NCBI GenBank assembly: GCA_025618425.1
Contig: CM046832.1
Coordinates: forward strand, 27,122,974 to 27,186,973
Source of the DNA: Heliocidaris tuberculata
Taxonomy: Eukaryota; Echinodermata; Echinoidea; Camarodonta; Echinometridae
Length of the DNA stretch: 64,000 bases
Direction: 5' to 3'
Numbering within the stretch: position 1 is the stretch's first letter; each line of letters begins with the position of its first letter. The notes under the pieces are model-generated. The model did no database searches and was not told the origin of the DNA. It was given only the letters and a program-made list of their open reading frames with translations. Of the stretch, positions 1 through 12,533 are shown in pieces. Both the position numbers and the translations under genes were made by a program.

Positions 1-2200
1 ACGTACATTCACATCTCACCCACTCAACACAATGTCATGTTGCTCCGGTAGCTAGGTGTGAGTCATGGATGAGGCGACTTTGTGGTGAGTTCTACGGGCC
101 TTATCCAGGTGAGCTTCAAGACAGCACATCGCCTCCGATTAACATTCTTCATGTTCTTATACCATGTTAGTAACTTCATTTTTGTATTTGCCAGACCATT
201 TTGAATTGGGGGGGGGGGGGGGGGGGGGTTGTCGTACCAAATTTGAAAACACGTTAGCCGAAAATTTTCCAACAAGCAAGCAAACACAAAGAAAAGAAAA
301 GAAAAAAAATCCCAAACACACACACAAAAAAACAGAACCTTCAAGCATCAGAAACGGCAAATTTTCCCAGACAGAAAATTGGAAATAGAAGTTTGTATGT
401 GAGTGTGTTTGGGCGGGGGTTACACCCCTATACACTCTGTCCTGTCTGACGACGCCCCTAGATGCTTAAAGAAGATTCCATCCAATTACTACTTGGATTT
501 TCATATACAGCCAAAATCTAAGAACATAAAGCTGTGATTATTTGAGAAAGAATGATAACATGATCTTACTTATTTTCGTCTAGAGCACACTCAAATCATA
601 TAATGTAGTTATCTTAAAAGTCATTTCAGCTCTATTGATTCACAATGAACTTAGAGCCTATATAATAACAATTCTTTTGTTGCAAAAACGAAGTTCAATT
701 CTGTTCAAAACTTCCCAGGGTACTATCATGTAAACTCAACGCGTATCAGTCTCAAACATCAATTCAGCAAGTGAACTGTGCAGCAGAATTCACCCTCTCT
801 TTACAACGACACATCGAACAAGGCCAAAAAATTTTGCCTCAAAGTCTTCCAAAACACAGTGGGAACGAACATCAATCAGCGTGTGATGACGCAGAGAATA
901 TAAACCCGACGGTTATTTACTTTTTCATCCTACATTTCAGAATGCATTAGAAGGAAGATTGCTATCTTTTTGGCTTCAGTCAATTCAATTTGACACCCTC
1001 AATTTCTCTTGGGTTGTGTTCTTGTCCAAGACATTTTCAACAAAGTCCCACCTTTCGTGTAAGTCTACATGATCTTTCAGTCTCTCCCACATTCGTTAAC
1101 AAGTTCTTGTAATTTTGGCACTTCAGATTTTAAATTGAACACCTGAAACTCTTCGTCATAACATTTCTACTCATGGGTAGACCTTAAAGTAGCACTAATA
1201 GATTACGATTTTATTTTCTCAATAATTCTGTTTTTACTATGAGTTTGAAAACAATAAAATAAGCAATAAAAATTCAGATAAATTTAGTTTTAATACACCT
1301 TTATTTGTACCTACTATAAATAATTGAACATGTATTCTGAATTACTCAGATAAAATGAATTGAAGTAAAATTGCTAGAAGATATTTAGGATTACATAAGG
1401 GATACTCAATCAATTCCAATTGGCTATTTGGCCCTCAACTACGCCATTGCCCATGCTCGTTGCTTTATTCATATTATGAACTTTTTTTAAAAAGTGGGAT
1501 TGAACCAACCGATCTCAAATCAAAGACTTCATCGTTGTCTTTTATTTTACAGTTGGAGAAGGGGTACGTTTATGCCCCCTTCTTCTCACCCCTGTCCTCC
1601 GAAAAGTGCACTCTGTGTCTAATTCTGGAAGCAGGTCCGTTTTATATAGAGCATTAAATTGAATTCATTGCAGTTGATTGGGAGCTATCAACCTCGTCAT
1701 TGAATTACACGGCCAGCTTGCTGAATGATACTACATGCTAGAGGAGCTTGAACTCAAAAAAGAGGGGCAGCTAAGGGTCACGTGATGTGCTTCTTCTTTA
1801 ACAGGTGGGCAAGAAGTAAGATAGACGTGCTGTTTTTACATGAAATGCCGAGTAAGCTCATGGAAACTGAAAGCTCAAAGTCTTATGCGATGGGCTAGGT
1901 ATTCCAGAAAAACGCCGTATATACCAAAGCGTTTCGAAACCGGGTCTCCCATTTCCACTGAGCCGTATACACCCTATAGACAGTTACCGATCGGGAAACT
2001 ACCACACGGATTTACCAATAATTATACGGTTAAAAAATAATTTATCTTAAGAACTACGTCCGTTCATTTTCGATTCACCCTAGATGTCTATACAAAAGCA
2101 AAACACGTATGATTGTAATACTAACCTTGTGTAGGAGATACAACAATAGTAAGAGTACTAACATGTTCTTAATAAATGTTTGCTACAAAATAGTTGACCG
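1..2200. other. No gene recognised
   Basis: AT-rich DNA with a 21-G run (208-228), a purine-rich tract after it, and an open stretch at 1840-2040 (plus strand). No homology recognised. A downstream continuation of the EMI-like gene may lie here undetected. Confidence 0.5.
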
Positions 2201-2245
2201 TAGTTCAAAATATCTTTGAGTTATGAAAAAGTGCATGTCACTTAC

Positions 2246-2307
2246 CTGGAATGCACCTGTTTTTCTGCAGCTTCCATCCCTCACAACACGTGTATACCGA
2301 CTCCCGA
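2246..2307 (-). CDS. Internal exon resembling the end of an EMI / EGF-like module
   Basis: 62 nt between TTTCATTTCAG/T and CCAG/GTAAGT, with excellent splice signals. It reads RESVYTCCEGWKLQKNRCIP. The CCxGW…C.P pattern is typical of the junction of an EMI domain with EGF repeats in extracellular proteins such as the MEGF/Draper group. The gene would continue leftward out of the window; no upstream exon was identified. Confidence 0.45.
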
Positions 2308-2408
2308 CTGAAATGAAAAGACCAAGGAGAAGAATCTGAATCAATATATATATTTGTTTGGGTAGAGGTCAAAGGTAATTACTAAATATTCAAAATCTAT
2401 TTTTACAG

Positions 2409-2447
2409 GATGGTGTACTTCCTTTGGAGGACAGGACAGACTGTAAG
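2409..2447 (+). CDS. Candidate 39-nt internal exon
   Basis: TTTTTACAG/GAT…AAG/GTAATT, reading DGVLPLEDRTDCK in phase 0. It fits the phase of the candidate terminal exon at 2899. It is short, so the match could be chance. Confidence 0.22.
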
Positions 2448-2898
2448 GTAATTATTCAACATCAGTAGTAGATCGCTCTTATCACTAAAACTACCTTTTA
2501 TGTAACGATCACAGATCACAGTCTCATTGGTAAATTGTTGTATTTCTTACAACGCATGAAAAGTGATAGAGGAATTTCAAAACTACTGTATATTTGTGAC
2601 CTTCATAAATCTTATATTTGCAAGAAATATACAATAATGTAATGAATATATCAAAGATATGACCATAATGTGATGTTATCAGTATGCTGCGTAAGAACGT
2701 ATGGAACAGGCCTATTGTCACAGCAACAAAACACATTTAAGGTGAAAATAAAAATCGTAGAATGCAATGGTAGTGTATCGTTCTTATTTTCAGTTACCCT
2801 GTCCTCTTATGAGGTTACAGCCAGCGATATCACAAGAAATATTAAAATGCTGTTTATTCTCTTCAACTACGATTTTTTTTTTTCATTATCAAGACAAG

Positions 2899-2997
2899 TA
2901 TAGGACGAGCACTTCCGAGGAAATCCGAGACGACCAGCTGAGGGAAATATTCTTTTCGTTCCTACGGAGGGAACTTGAGGGAAGTGACGATTATTAA
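2899..2997 (+). CDS. Candidate terminal exon ending …RRELEGSDDY
   Basis: After a T-rich tract and an AG (GACAAG/TAT) it reads YRTSTSEEIRDDQLREIFFS and then FLRRELEGSDDY and TAA. It is charged and helix-like with a dibasic site. It could be the tail of a small secreted precursor, but no start exon was found (the open stretch at 1840-2040 is one possibility). Confidence 0.25.
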   Translation, partial: YRTSTSEEIRDDQLREIFFSFLRRELEGSDDY

Positions 2998-2999
2998 GC

Positions 3000-5900
3000 A
3001 ATTTGCCCCGGAGATATAGTGGAAGATACTAAATTAATAACATCCTAGTCAAATTAATTCACTGTCTCTGATAATTGCCATCTTAAGAAACTGCTACTAT
3101 TTCATCTTGTCGCATTGCTGATTATAAGATGATCACTTAATGTCTTAGATGTAATAATTGAGTTTAATGAATATTTGTGATATTCTATTTTTTCATCGCA
3201 AAGATCGCTATCTGCTCCTTAAACACATTTCATGATTCCTTTCGGGTAGTGTTTCTCTTTTAACCTGTTTGATCGAGCAGCAAGGTTATCAGTAACTCTA
3301 TAGATTAAAGTCTTCTAGATAAAAGAGTCAAGTTCAGACTCCGATTAACAGTATATAACGTTAGTATGCTTAAGATTTAGATATCATTTCGTCTTCTCTT
3401 AATTTTGTAACAATTTCCTATAATTTATTGTACCAAGAATAACAGGAAATGTGGAAAATCCTCCTATCTAGCAGGTACTTCCTTTCAGAAAATTTAAATT
3501 AAATATGATATGCTGAATAATTTTAAGGACTAATATCGGATACTCACGATTACTATGTTTTCTCTAGTTACCCATTCCCCTTTTTTGTCTTTTTATTTTT
3601 TCCCACTATTTTACTTGACGTAGCCTCAAACAGAATTTGCCGTTCATTTTTAGAAATAAAACAACACAGAATTCCAGGGAGGGCATTTAAAGAAAAGCGG
3701 ACTGAAAACTAGTAATAGTGCATTATTCAGGGGTTTGTATATTGTGTCTGTTGTAAACGGAAATCCACGAAGGCTTTTTGCCGATGTATAGGTGAACGTA
3801 AAAAACACAACCTTTTGGAACTCGTTCACGATATATCAAAAGTATGCTAATCATGTTATTTGTAAACTTTATTAAATTTACTCCACCCCGGAAACAATTC
3901 ATTTTGTGCATTTTAGACGGTTGATCAAGATTCCAATGCTGTACAATTACAACCTTCTTAAGTAGTTCATACACCTGCTGACTTCGAGCTAATTTCAAGA
4001 GGAAAGTACCTTCATGTGGGGTCGTTGGGTCGAGCGGGAAACCCTTTCCCCAAGAAGATCTTGGATGTGTGCCATAAGGGGGAAGAGGAGGGGGTTATAG
4101 GTAGGTCCCTCGGTAACAGTTTATCCACCTTAAAGCTTTGTTCATGGGATTGTATTGTGCTTTTTCCCCCCTTTAGTCTCGAACATTCACGAGAAGAAAA
4201 GCATGTACTGAAAAGTATTACCTTTTAACTTGCTTTTGTTATCATTTTCTACAATATCGCGAATTTTCTAATAAAATTCTGTCTGACTTATTGACAGTTG
4301 TATTTACCATAGTCAGAATAAATGGACTTACAGAGAATTTTCTGCTAAGGATATATTGAACATATATTGAACATTACATTTTGCCCCCCAAATGGAAATA
4401 TTACCATAGAAAAGAAAACAGTCAACATTTGATGTCGACATACTGACGGGTAGAACAATTACGCATGTTGTATGAATATAAATGTTTTACAGATGATATC
4501 AAAATCAGTGATGGTTCCAATTTAAATATCTAATCAAAACCACACATGACATTACATTGAATGTCCCTTTTCATTCATAAGTAAATTGGAAAAGTCATAA
4601 CTCTTACAGGGTTTTAAAAGAGATCACTTTCATTTCACATGTGTTTCTTTTGAATAATAACTAATGACACCTTATAGTACTGATTCAACGATGATGACTT
4701 TCATTAGAATTAACGAGGTCTTTCTGACTCTCTCAAGACTCGAAACTTGATTACTTCCTTTGAAATTGAACACAAGGCGTCCTTACCATGCTTTAGAAAG
4801 TTTAACAAATTTTCATAATTTGTTTGTTTTCGAATGGGGGAAAATAGTTAATACACGACAACTGTCAAAGAAAAAAAGACGCGGAGCCTGTTCGGTAATT
4901 TCACATTCTATCAAATATTTTGCTTACTAAATTTATCATCTCCTATTTTTTTTCCCTGTCTCTGGAGGTTCTCTCTTTACATCCCACTGTCTTTCTTCCA
5001 TTTATTTCTCTCTTTTATTTGCATTCCCATTCCATAGTTTGTATCTTTTCAAATGGGCGCATATCAACTCTCCTCAAACAAGAGTGGAATGTTTTCAGCC
5101 CCTGACATCCCTTTCCCCCCATGGAATATAAATAAAAATCAGAAACATAATCGAGTACACGTTCCTTTCAACCGAATCCGACACGACACAACAATAAGCC
5201 ATTTTTATACAGGATGACAGAGGCAAGAGCCAAAAATATCAAAATTCAATGAATCACTGAATACGAATGTGAAATTAGCAACTCTACATCTACCCCCGTT
5301 CAAGGCTGACGGGCTATATATGGATTTAAAGGGGATTGTTTTTTTTACACTCTTGAATGAAAGTTCATGCTTTTAATTGTTGATGACATTATTTTGGAGC
5401 CATCAACAGCGATGCATAAGAGTTACGTGCAGCGATTGTTATCCGCTGGCAATTGCACCTTTCCGATTTATAGCCGGTTGTAATCACATTCATTTGGCCA
5501 ACAAGTTGGTCACGTCTTATAGAGAACACATTTTCCGTCTATCACTTTATTTAGTGACAAAACACTTCTTATTGCTATATTGAAATTGATAAAAACAAAT
5601 AAGTGATCTTAAAAGCAACCTGACTTTAATGTAGTGAAAGTAGGAAAAAAATCAGAACACGAGATCGGGATACGAACATAAGGCAGGGTGCCCCCTCCAA
5701 AGCGTAGGCCTACATTAAAAAATATGTGGTGTTGATTTTGACCATGCAATATAGCATGTGTGTGTATTGAGAGATCCCTATTGACTTGAACAAAGTGAAA
5801 TGATCTTGTATTTTAATTTGAATTTAGATTTGACAATACCCTTCTGTTACTTTTCGTGTATGGCCTTGGTCACTCCTTCGACTGAACCAGAATAACAGAA

Positions 5901-7240
5901 GCATATTCTCCTGACTATTGCCTCTTATCCATCATGTTCATATCATCCTTTGATACGTAAACTTTCAGGTGGGTTTCTAAAGTGCTAGATTGTATCCAAG
6001 TAAAGAAGTTTTGGTTTCACTGCCACGGTTCATGCACTCTTTCACATGTTGCTGGGGAAAAAAAACCTCGTCCACATGAAAAATCGGTCGATGCACTTTC
6101 ACTGCGTCAAAAATAAATGTCTTAGTTATTTAGTGACTTATGAATAAAGTGGTACTTGGCATGAAACATACGAATTACTGATCTAGAAGGCAATAAGATA
6201 CTAATCAAATTTATAGCATCTTTTTTGTTCTGGTTTGAAGGGATTTATACAAATTTAGGGTTGTCTATACAGGAAATGTCTGTATATAGGCCTAACTATT
6301 TCATTTTTGTATTTTTTATTTCTCTTTTTTATTTATTCATTTTTTTATTGTTGGGATAGAGGTTACATGTCTGCAGAAAAAAATAAACATAAAATTATTC
6401 ATATTTAAAGCTCCTAAAACTTTTACATTCATACAGTCAAAAAGTCATTAGACTACAAAGCCTTCTACACATGACAGTGATGTTAACAAAGGTTTGTTTT
6501 TTTCCAAGAATGTCTCTAAATTTATAGTCCGAAAGTAATCTTATTTTATTCTCTTTTAGTTACTAGTATCTTAAATTCTTAAAAATCACAAGAAGAATGA
6601 CTTTGTAGACTTAATCATTCGAAATATCGCTAGTAAAATAAAGTAAATAATTATGAAATCATGCCGATTTGAAAAAGTATTAGCGCGTATTCACACTCAG
6701 CTTTTTGTTTCGAAACTTTCATAATTATATATATTTGTTATGTAACATTTTACAGACCCTTAACACTAGATTAATACAAACATAAATTTTTATTTTTTGT
6801 AATAAAACCATAATTTGTGGAAAACGGCATACAAGAATTGACAATCGATTTTTTTTTTTGGGGGGGGGGGAGGGGGTTGAGTAAAGCTACAAAGTTACAA
6901 ACACTCGACTTTAACAAGGTACTGAATAATTTAGAATATATTTCAGGATAGTTCTCCCTGTAAGAAAACGATGTAACATTTAATCCCATGTGCCATGTAG
7001 GCCATATGGCTTGTTTTGAAGTAAACAACAGTGTGTCTTCCTACGCAACCGTGTTCTAGATGTTCTAGATGGCTATCACTACAGGAATACATGCACAAAC
7101 TGGCGTTTCGATTCTTTCTTAAATTCATGTTGTAGTTCTCCAACAAGGTTATACACTCATTACATGAACTCTTTACCTACTTTTTACCATATGTTATATA
7201 GTCGCCTTCTATCATGTCCATATTTTCTATTACTATTTCT
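3000..7240. other. No gene recognised; AT-rich DNA
   Basis: No convincing exon or transposon end was seen. Short G-runs occur at 6850-6872. Confidence 0.5.
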
Positions 7241-7245
7241 GGCAC

Positions 7246-7660
<415 letters not shown>

Positions 7661-7769
7661 ATACTACTGCTTTTCCTGCCACTTCTACTACACTGCTTGT
7701 GCTACTTTAATTACTTCTTCTTTTGATATATTTCTCATAATAGCCATGTGCAGACAAGCTGAAAAGGAA

Positions 7770-10680
7770 TAACAGGCTCACATTTCCCGACAGAAAGGTA
7801 AATCTGAGGACAAAGTCCATATCTATTCATTATAGGGGAAGGGGGGGGGGTCCTATTTCCATACCTCCTGGCAACAACTATGGTTTATTGTTAATTTACT
7901 TTATATTCTTTATGAGCTTGGGACAAACTTAATCTTTGCATGTAAGATCCAGGAAATGTCCGGATCAAAGCATTGCACGACTCTGTTATGCATCAGATAG
8001 GGCGCGTCAGGTAAGATCCCCCAGATAGCACTCTATTCCCATCAGATCTTACCCTCCCTCCGGGGCTACCACTCCTGTTATTCGATACCATACCTGTCTG
8101 TTTGGGAAGCAGAACGAATTAAATCTCAATTGATACATCCCCTGGTCTCTGGAGAGCTCCCATTGCTAGGTAGGTATCCTTTTATTAAATGATGCATGGC
8201 CGCCAGAGGATATGTAGTTGAAAAGTTAAAATGTAAGTTAAGATCAAGCTGAGATAGTCAAGGACTGTACTCTGGCAAAGTTTCCAGTCATAGATCTATG
8301 CTTTTGCACATGTCTACGTCTGTCTACAAAATCTATGTAGTTTATATTACAGTACTTCAATCAATCTAACAATCGTGCAGTGCAAGTGATGACGCTTCAA
8401 TATTCCCTACAACCCTCTCAAAATTTTTGGATTCACCTCTCCAATAAACATTAATGGTTTAAATAAAGGATACAAAAAATATGCACTCTTCATTCTTTAT
8501 CTACCACAGAACTCAAAGACGGTATAGTCTTCTTCCGTTTTAAAAATATATTTGGCGTAAAGGCACATATTAATAATCAAACACATCCACATTAGTTTGC
8601 CAACAAATGACTGAATCTGGTAGTTGTGATTACTACCAAGTCATTGACTCAGAAATGAATACAGTTTACGCTCACAACAATTTCATAATGAACAATGTTA
8701 AGCATAGGACAACAATATGTTGAAAGCCACATTTCCATAATTTCTCAAGTAAACAAAGCAATGCAACGGTATGACTCATCTAAGTTGGAAAATGATTTAT
8801 TACAGCTTGTGGAGTATAGTATGCCTCCTTAGACTGCCTTGTTTCATGTTGATAACACCTTAAATGCACACCTCCCCTTATTGTACCCCTCCTCTCATCG
8901 CACCCCTTCCGATTACCCATAAAGTAAAAACTTTGGTCACAAACATGCGACGTATATACTTAAAACATGGGTGCATATTATGTAATTGCCGTCATGGCAA
9001 CGTGTAAATGGTACTCATAAGTCACGTGGGACATAAATACCATTAATAATACAATGCATTCTCATTGCGGTTGAAATCTTCTTATCTTATTATTTTTTTG
9101 GTTAACCAATTCCAACTTTTTAAAACGCAGTCTGTACACTGTCTAATTTGATCGCTCAGTTTTATCGCGGTGACTAATTCAGCACCGAAGCAGACAGATT
9201 TTCCCCCTTCCTGTCCGCTGTCACCACTCATTCCCTGAGCAGAAACAAAATGCTGATTGTCCAGAGATATATCGACACCAAGGAAGAGAATTTCTCGAAG
9301 TCGCTCTCAAACATCTTCTTTTGTTCTAAATTTGTTGTTGTTTATATATCTGTAGTATGAGCATTAAACGTTAGTCATCATCTCCTTCATGAAGTTACAC
9401 GGTTTTTTGACGATGTCTGTCCATTTTTGTCACAATGATCAAGGTATTCTCTCTAGAATAATATCAAGGTTTAATAAGAATGGATGATTAGTATCATCTC
9501 TCTCTATTTTTTTTTTCCCAAAAAGTGTTCTCTCTCCTTAAACTCAACTAGCAAATTATTGGTTTATTCATTGCCTTGCAATACTTATTAATATGCAGTT
9601 CTTACTCTACGATTCTTTTTGTGAACACATCACCATCAACATCCCTGTTATGTATTTATTCATTTCAGTCATTTCAAAAATGATTTAATTCATTTTCCGA
9701 TGTTCTCACCGTTTTTTTTTAAATACATGCAGTGTACGAATATAGATTACCATAACCGTGTACATGTAGATTCTTACTTTGTATCTTTGAGTAGCAGGAT
9801 TTCTTTAAGTGCAATATGACCCAAAAATTCAGCAAGTTACTTTGGCCCAAGAATGGAGGCACCATTCTCTCTTATAACTATATTTTAATGGAGTATGTTA
9901 TTTGTATTGGCGTCATGCTAACCACAATTAGGGCAAGATGGCCCCTTGAAGATTCCACCCCCACCATTAATCCCACTAACTCTTTCCAAACTCTTGAAAG
10001 ATGCACAGTTTCTACACCCACGCCCTTTGTTCCTCCCAAATTCGTGTAATTACATTGTCTCAGTTTTGGCTGTGAAGTCCTGAAAGAGAAAACAAATCTG
10101 CTTTCCTGTGGGGGCACAGTCTGGCTCCATTTGAGAAGAATGATCAAAGGCTGAAAATCTAGGGACTTTCTGAAGTTCCTCCTTTCCAAGACGCACACAC
10201 AGAGGCATCGATTTGTCAAATTGAATAAGAAAATACTTGATATGGATGAACGGATTAAATTCAAACAGAACAAGAAGACAATTCGGGCATGTTCGTGAGT
10301 GGTCGGAAACACAAAAGGGCTATTCCGTGAGGTGTGTCTGAAATAGGCATTTATCAATTTTTTAAAATCCGAAAATGAAAAAAACACACCAAAAAACACA
10401 AAAAAACACAGAAAAAAAAAACCTCTGTGACCTCCGATTAATGATTACTATCAATTCATTTGGAATGAACAAAATACAGATAGAAAACTGCAGTCGTAGG
10501 GGACAAACTTCATGGACTCATCCAGATGTGATGATAATGGGAACAATGATCATGAACTTCTGTGGATTATTTGCTGCTGCTTACCACGATTATATTATGG
10601 TTAATTGTAATGTAGGTACCATGCTGGGCATGAATATGCATGCTAGTATAAACACGTTGACTGGTCAGAGTGTGTATTAA
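7770..10680. other. No gene recognised
   Basis: AT-rich unique-looking DNA. The open stretches at 9816-10399 on both strands lack splice context and composition typical of coding. Confidence 0.45.
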
Positions 10681-10687
10681 CTACTAG

Positions 10688-10841
10688 CAGTGGCGGATCC
10701 AGGATTTCTTGAGGGAGGGGGCTCAACATTCACAGAATTTTCTGATAAGCCACAAAAAAAAAAAAAGGTCCTCAACATTTTTTGGCCCCTTCTTAACTCA
10801 AAAAATCTCTGACAAACAAGGCCCCCCTGGATCCGCCACTG
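10688..10841. mobile_element. 154-bp hAT-like MITE with 8-bp target duplication
   Basis: Inverted ends CAGTGGCGGATCCAGG / CCTGGATCCGCCACTG. It is flanked on both sides by ACTACTAG (10680-10687 and 10842-10849), an exact 8-bp duplication as made by hAT transposases. Confidence 0.85.
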
Positions 10842-10849
10842 ACTACTAG

Positions 10850-12299
10850 TTCTATATGCTGCACCCTATAGATTTGAATTGTGCCTTGGATACACGTCTC
10901 TTTCAACAAAAGTATTTGATTTTGACGATAGCTACATTAAACGCTTCCTGTAAGCGTGATGGCTGCAGTTTTTAATTCAGTGAGCCAAGGGCATGCCCGA
11001 GATATGCATCAGAAATTTTCAACAATATACGAACAAAAATGAGTTTCCACCAGTCAGTCCTCTTCTTCACCCACTGTAGCTTGGGATTCTGATGCCACAA
11101 GATAAAGTTAGCTTCCGGGTGACCCTACACGTCACTTCCGATGCGACTCAGATGTATCGCGTATGGTCTTGGACAACGCTTCTGACAAGGCGAAAATACG
11201 TTATAGATCCAGCTGATTTTCAATGTAAAAGACACTTCATAGAATGACATAGACTATCTAGCTAGACCATAATAAGAGTCCATTGTACTGCAAAACTCTT
11301 TAAAAAAGTAACTGATATAGCTATCATCTCAATTCTTACATGTGGGCTTTATTTAGCTGCAATCAGTTTTACCCGATGATTTGCATCTTATACTGTGGCG
11401 GGAGACAAGTAGCGCCAAAAAAAAGAGCTACCGGCCAATCTACGGGAACAAAATGAGCTATCACAAATACAAAGTCCAATAAGTCAGATGCTAAAAACTA
11501 TCCAATCTTATGAATATGACTTCCTGTAAATCTAAATGGCACTCGAAATCGAATAGACAATACTAATTAACAAATCATCTGAACATCTGTGAATAAGGAA
11601 ATAACTCTGCATTATGTTAGAAACCAGACTGTATACATTGAGTCGAGGATGTTTGCCCTTTAGAGATAAACCGAGGGCCCCCTTTGCTTACTAGCAGGGC
11701 CATTGGAAATCCGACATGGCCCCTAAGAATAATTACCAGCATGTTCTAGCCATGTAGCGCTTCCAACTCCTATGAGGCCAAGAGGGGGAATGAGAATTTG
11801 CGTCAACTTAAATCTATATAGATTCCGTTTATTGCTGTTGTAAATTCTTTTTAACTTGTTGAGAAAAACCACTTGACTATCATTTTTGTTGGAGACATAC
11901 AATATATTCCTTATATGCATCTATTCCTAAAGAATTGAGTTTTCAAGAAAATTCACTGGATAACATATAAGGTAAAGAACTACTTATTCGTTCACTACCA
12001 TGTTTACGATTATGAGGTCTTCTTCATTCGTTTGGTTACATTTTACTCAGAACATACCCTGGGATAACCAAGACACTCATTTGACAAAAAACAAGGACTT
12101 GATACAAATTAAAAGTATGTAGGCCGATATGACTTGATATATCATCAAAGATGTAATATAAAAGCAATGAACATCAATGGATGGCATACCCCACTTAATC
12201 CCACTTTGTTGTATGAATATAACTTTAAAGTGAACTTCAAAATATTAGACACCTTGTCATGCCACAGGGTTCACGAACCAAAATCCTTTACACGGTTAG
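10850..12299. other. No gene recognised
   Basis: Unique-looking DNA downstream of the candidate terminal exon at 12300. The 3' UTR of that gene, if real, would be here. Confidence 0.4.
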
Positions 12300-12533
12300 T
12301 CAAACAGGCTGGTTGACTTTATCTTCAGTTTTGCACTCCCTGATCTCTATTACACAATCGTTGATGACCATTGTGGATGAAACGCTCTTGACGGGAAGGA
12401 ACCTAGATCTTTTTGGCGCCAAGAGATCATCATTTTGATGAGCTGTATAAACATACAGGTGTTTCGGTTCTGCTTGCCAAACACCTGTGCACCTGGATCT
12501 ATAAAATCCGCAGACACCATTGGGACATTTCAT
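12300..12533 (-). CDS. Candidate terminal exon with five cysteines
   Basis: The acceptor is CTAAAGCAG/ATG with a weak pyrimidine tract. 77 codons run to TGA: MKCPNGVCGFYRSRC, then WQAEPKHLYVY, then SVSSTMVINDCVIEIREC. The spacing does not fit an IL-17, neurotrophin or TGF-beta knot that I can recognise. The ATG could instead be an internal start. Confidence 0.42.
   Translation of the reverse strand: MKCPNGVCGFYRSRCTGVWQAEPKHLYVYTAHQNDDLLAPKRSRFLPVKSVSSTMVINDCVIEIRECKTEDKVNQPV

Noticed and set aside
9878..10399. 173-residue minus-strand open frame
   Set aside because: No homology recognised, no splice context, low-complexity Phe/Ser-rich start; likely chance.
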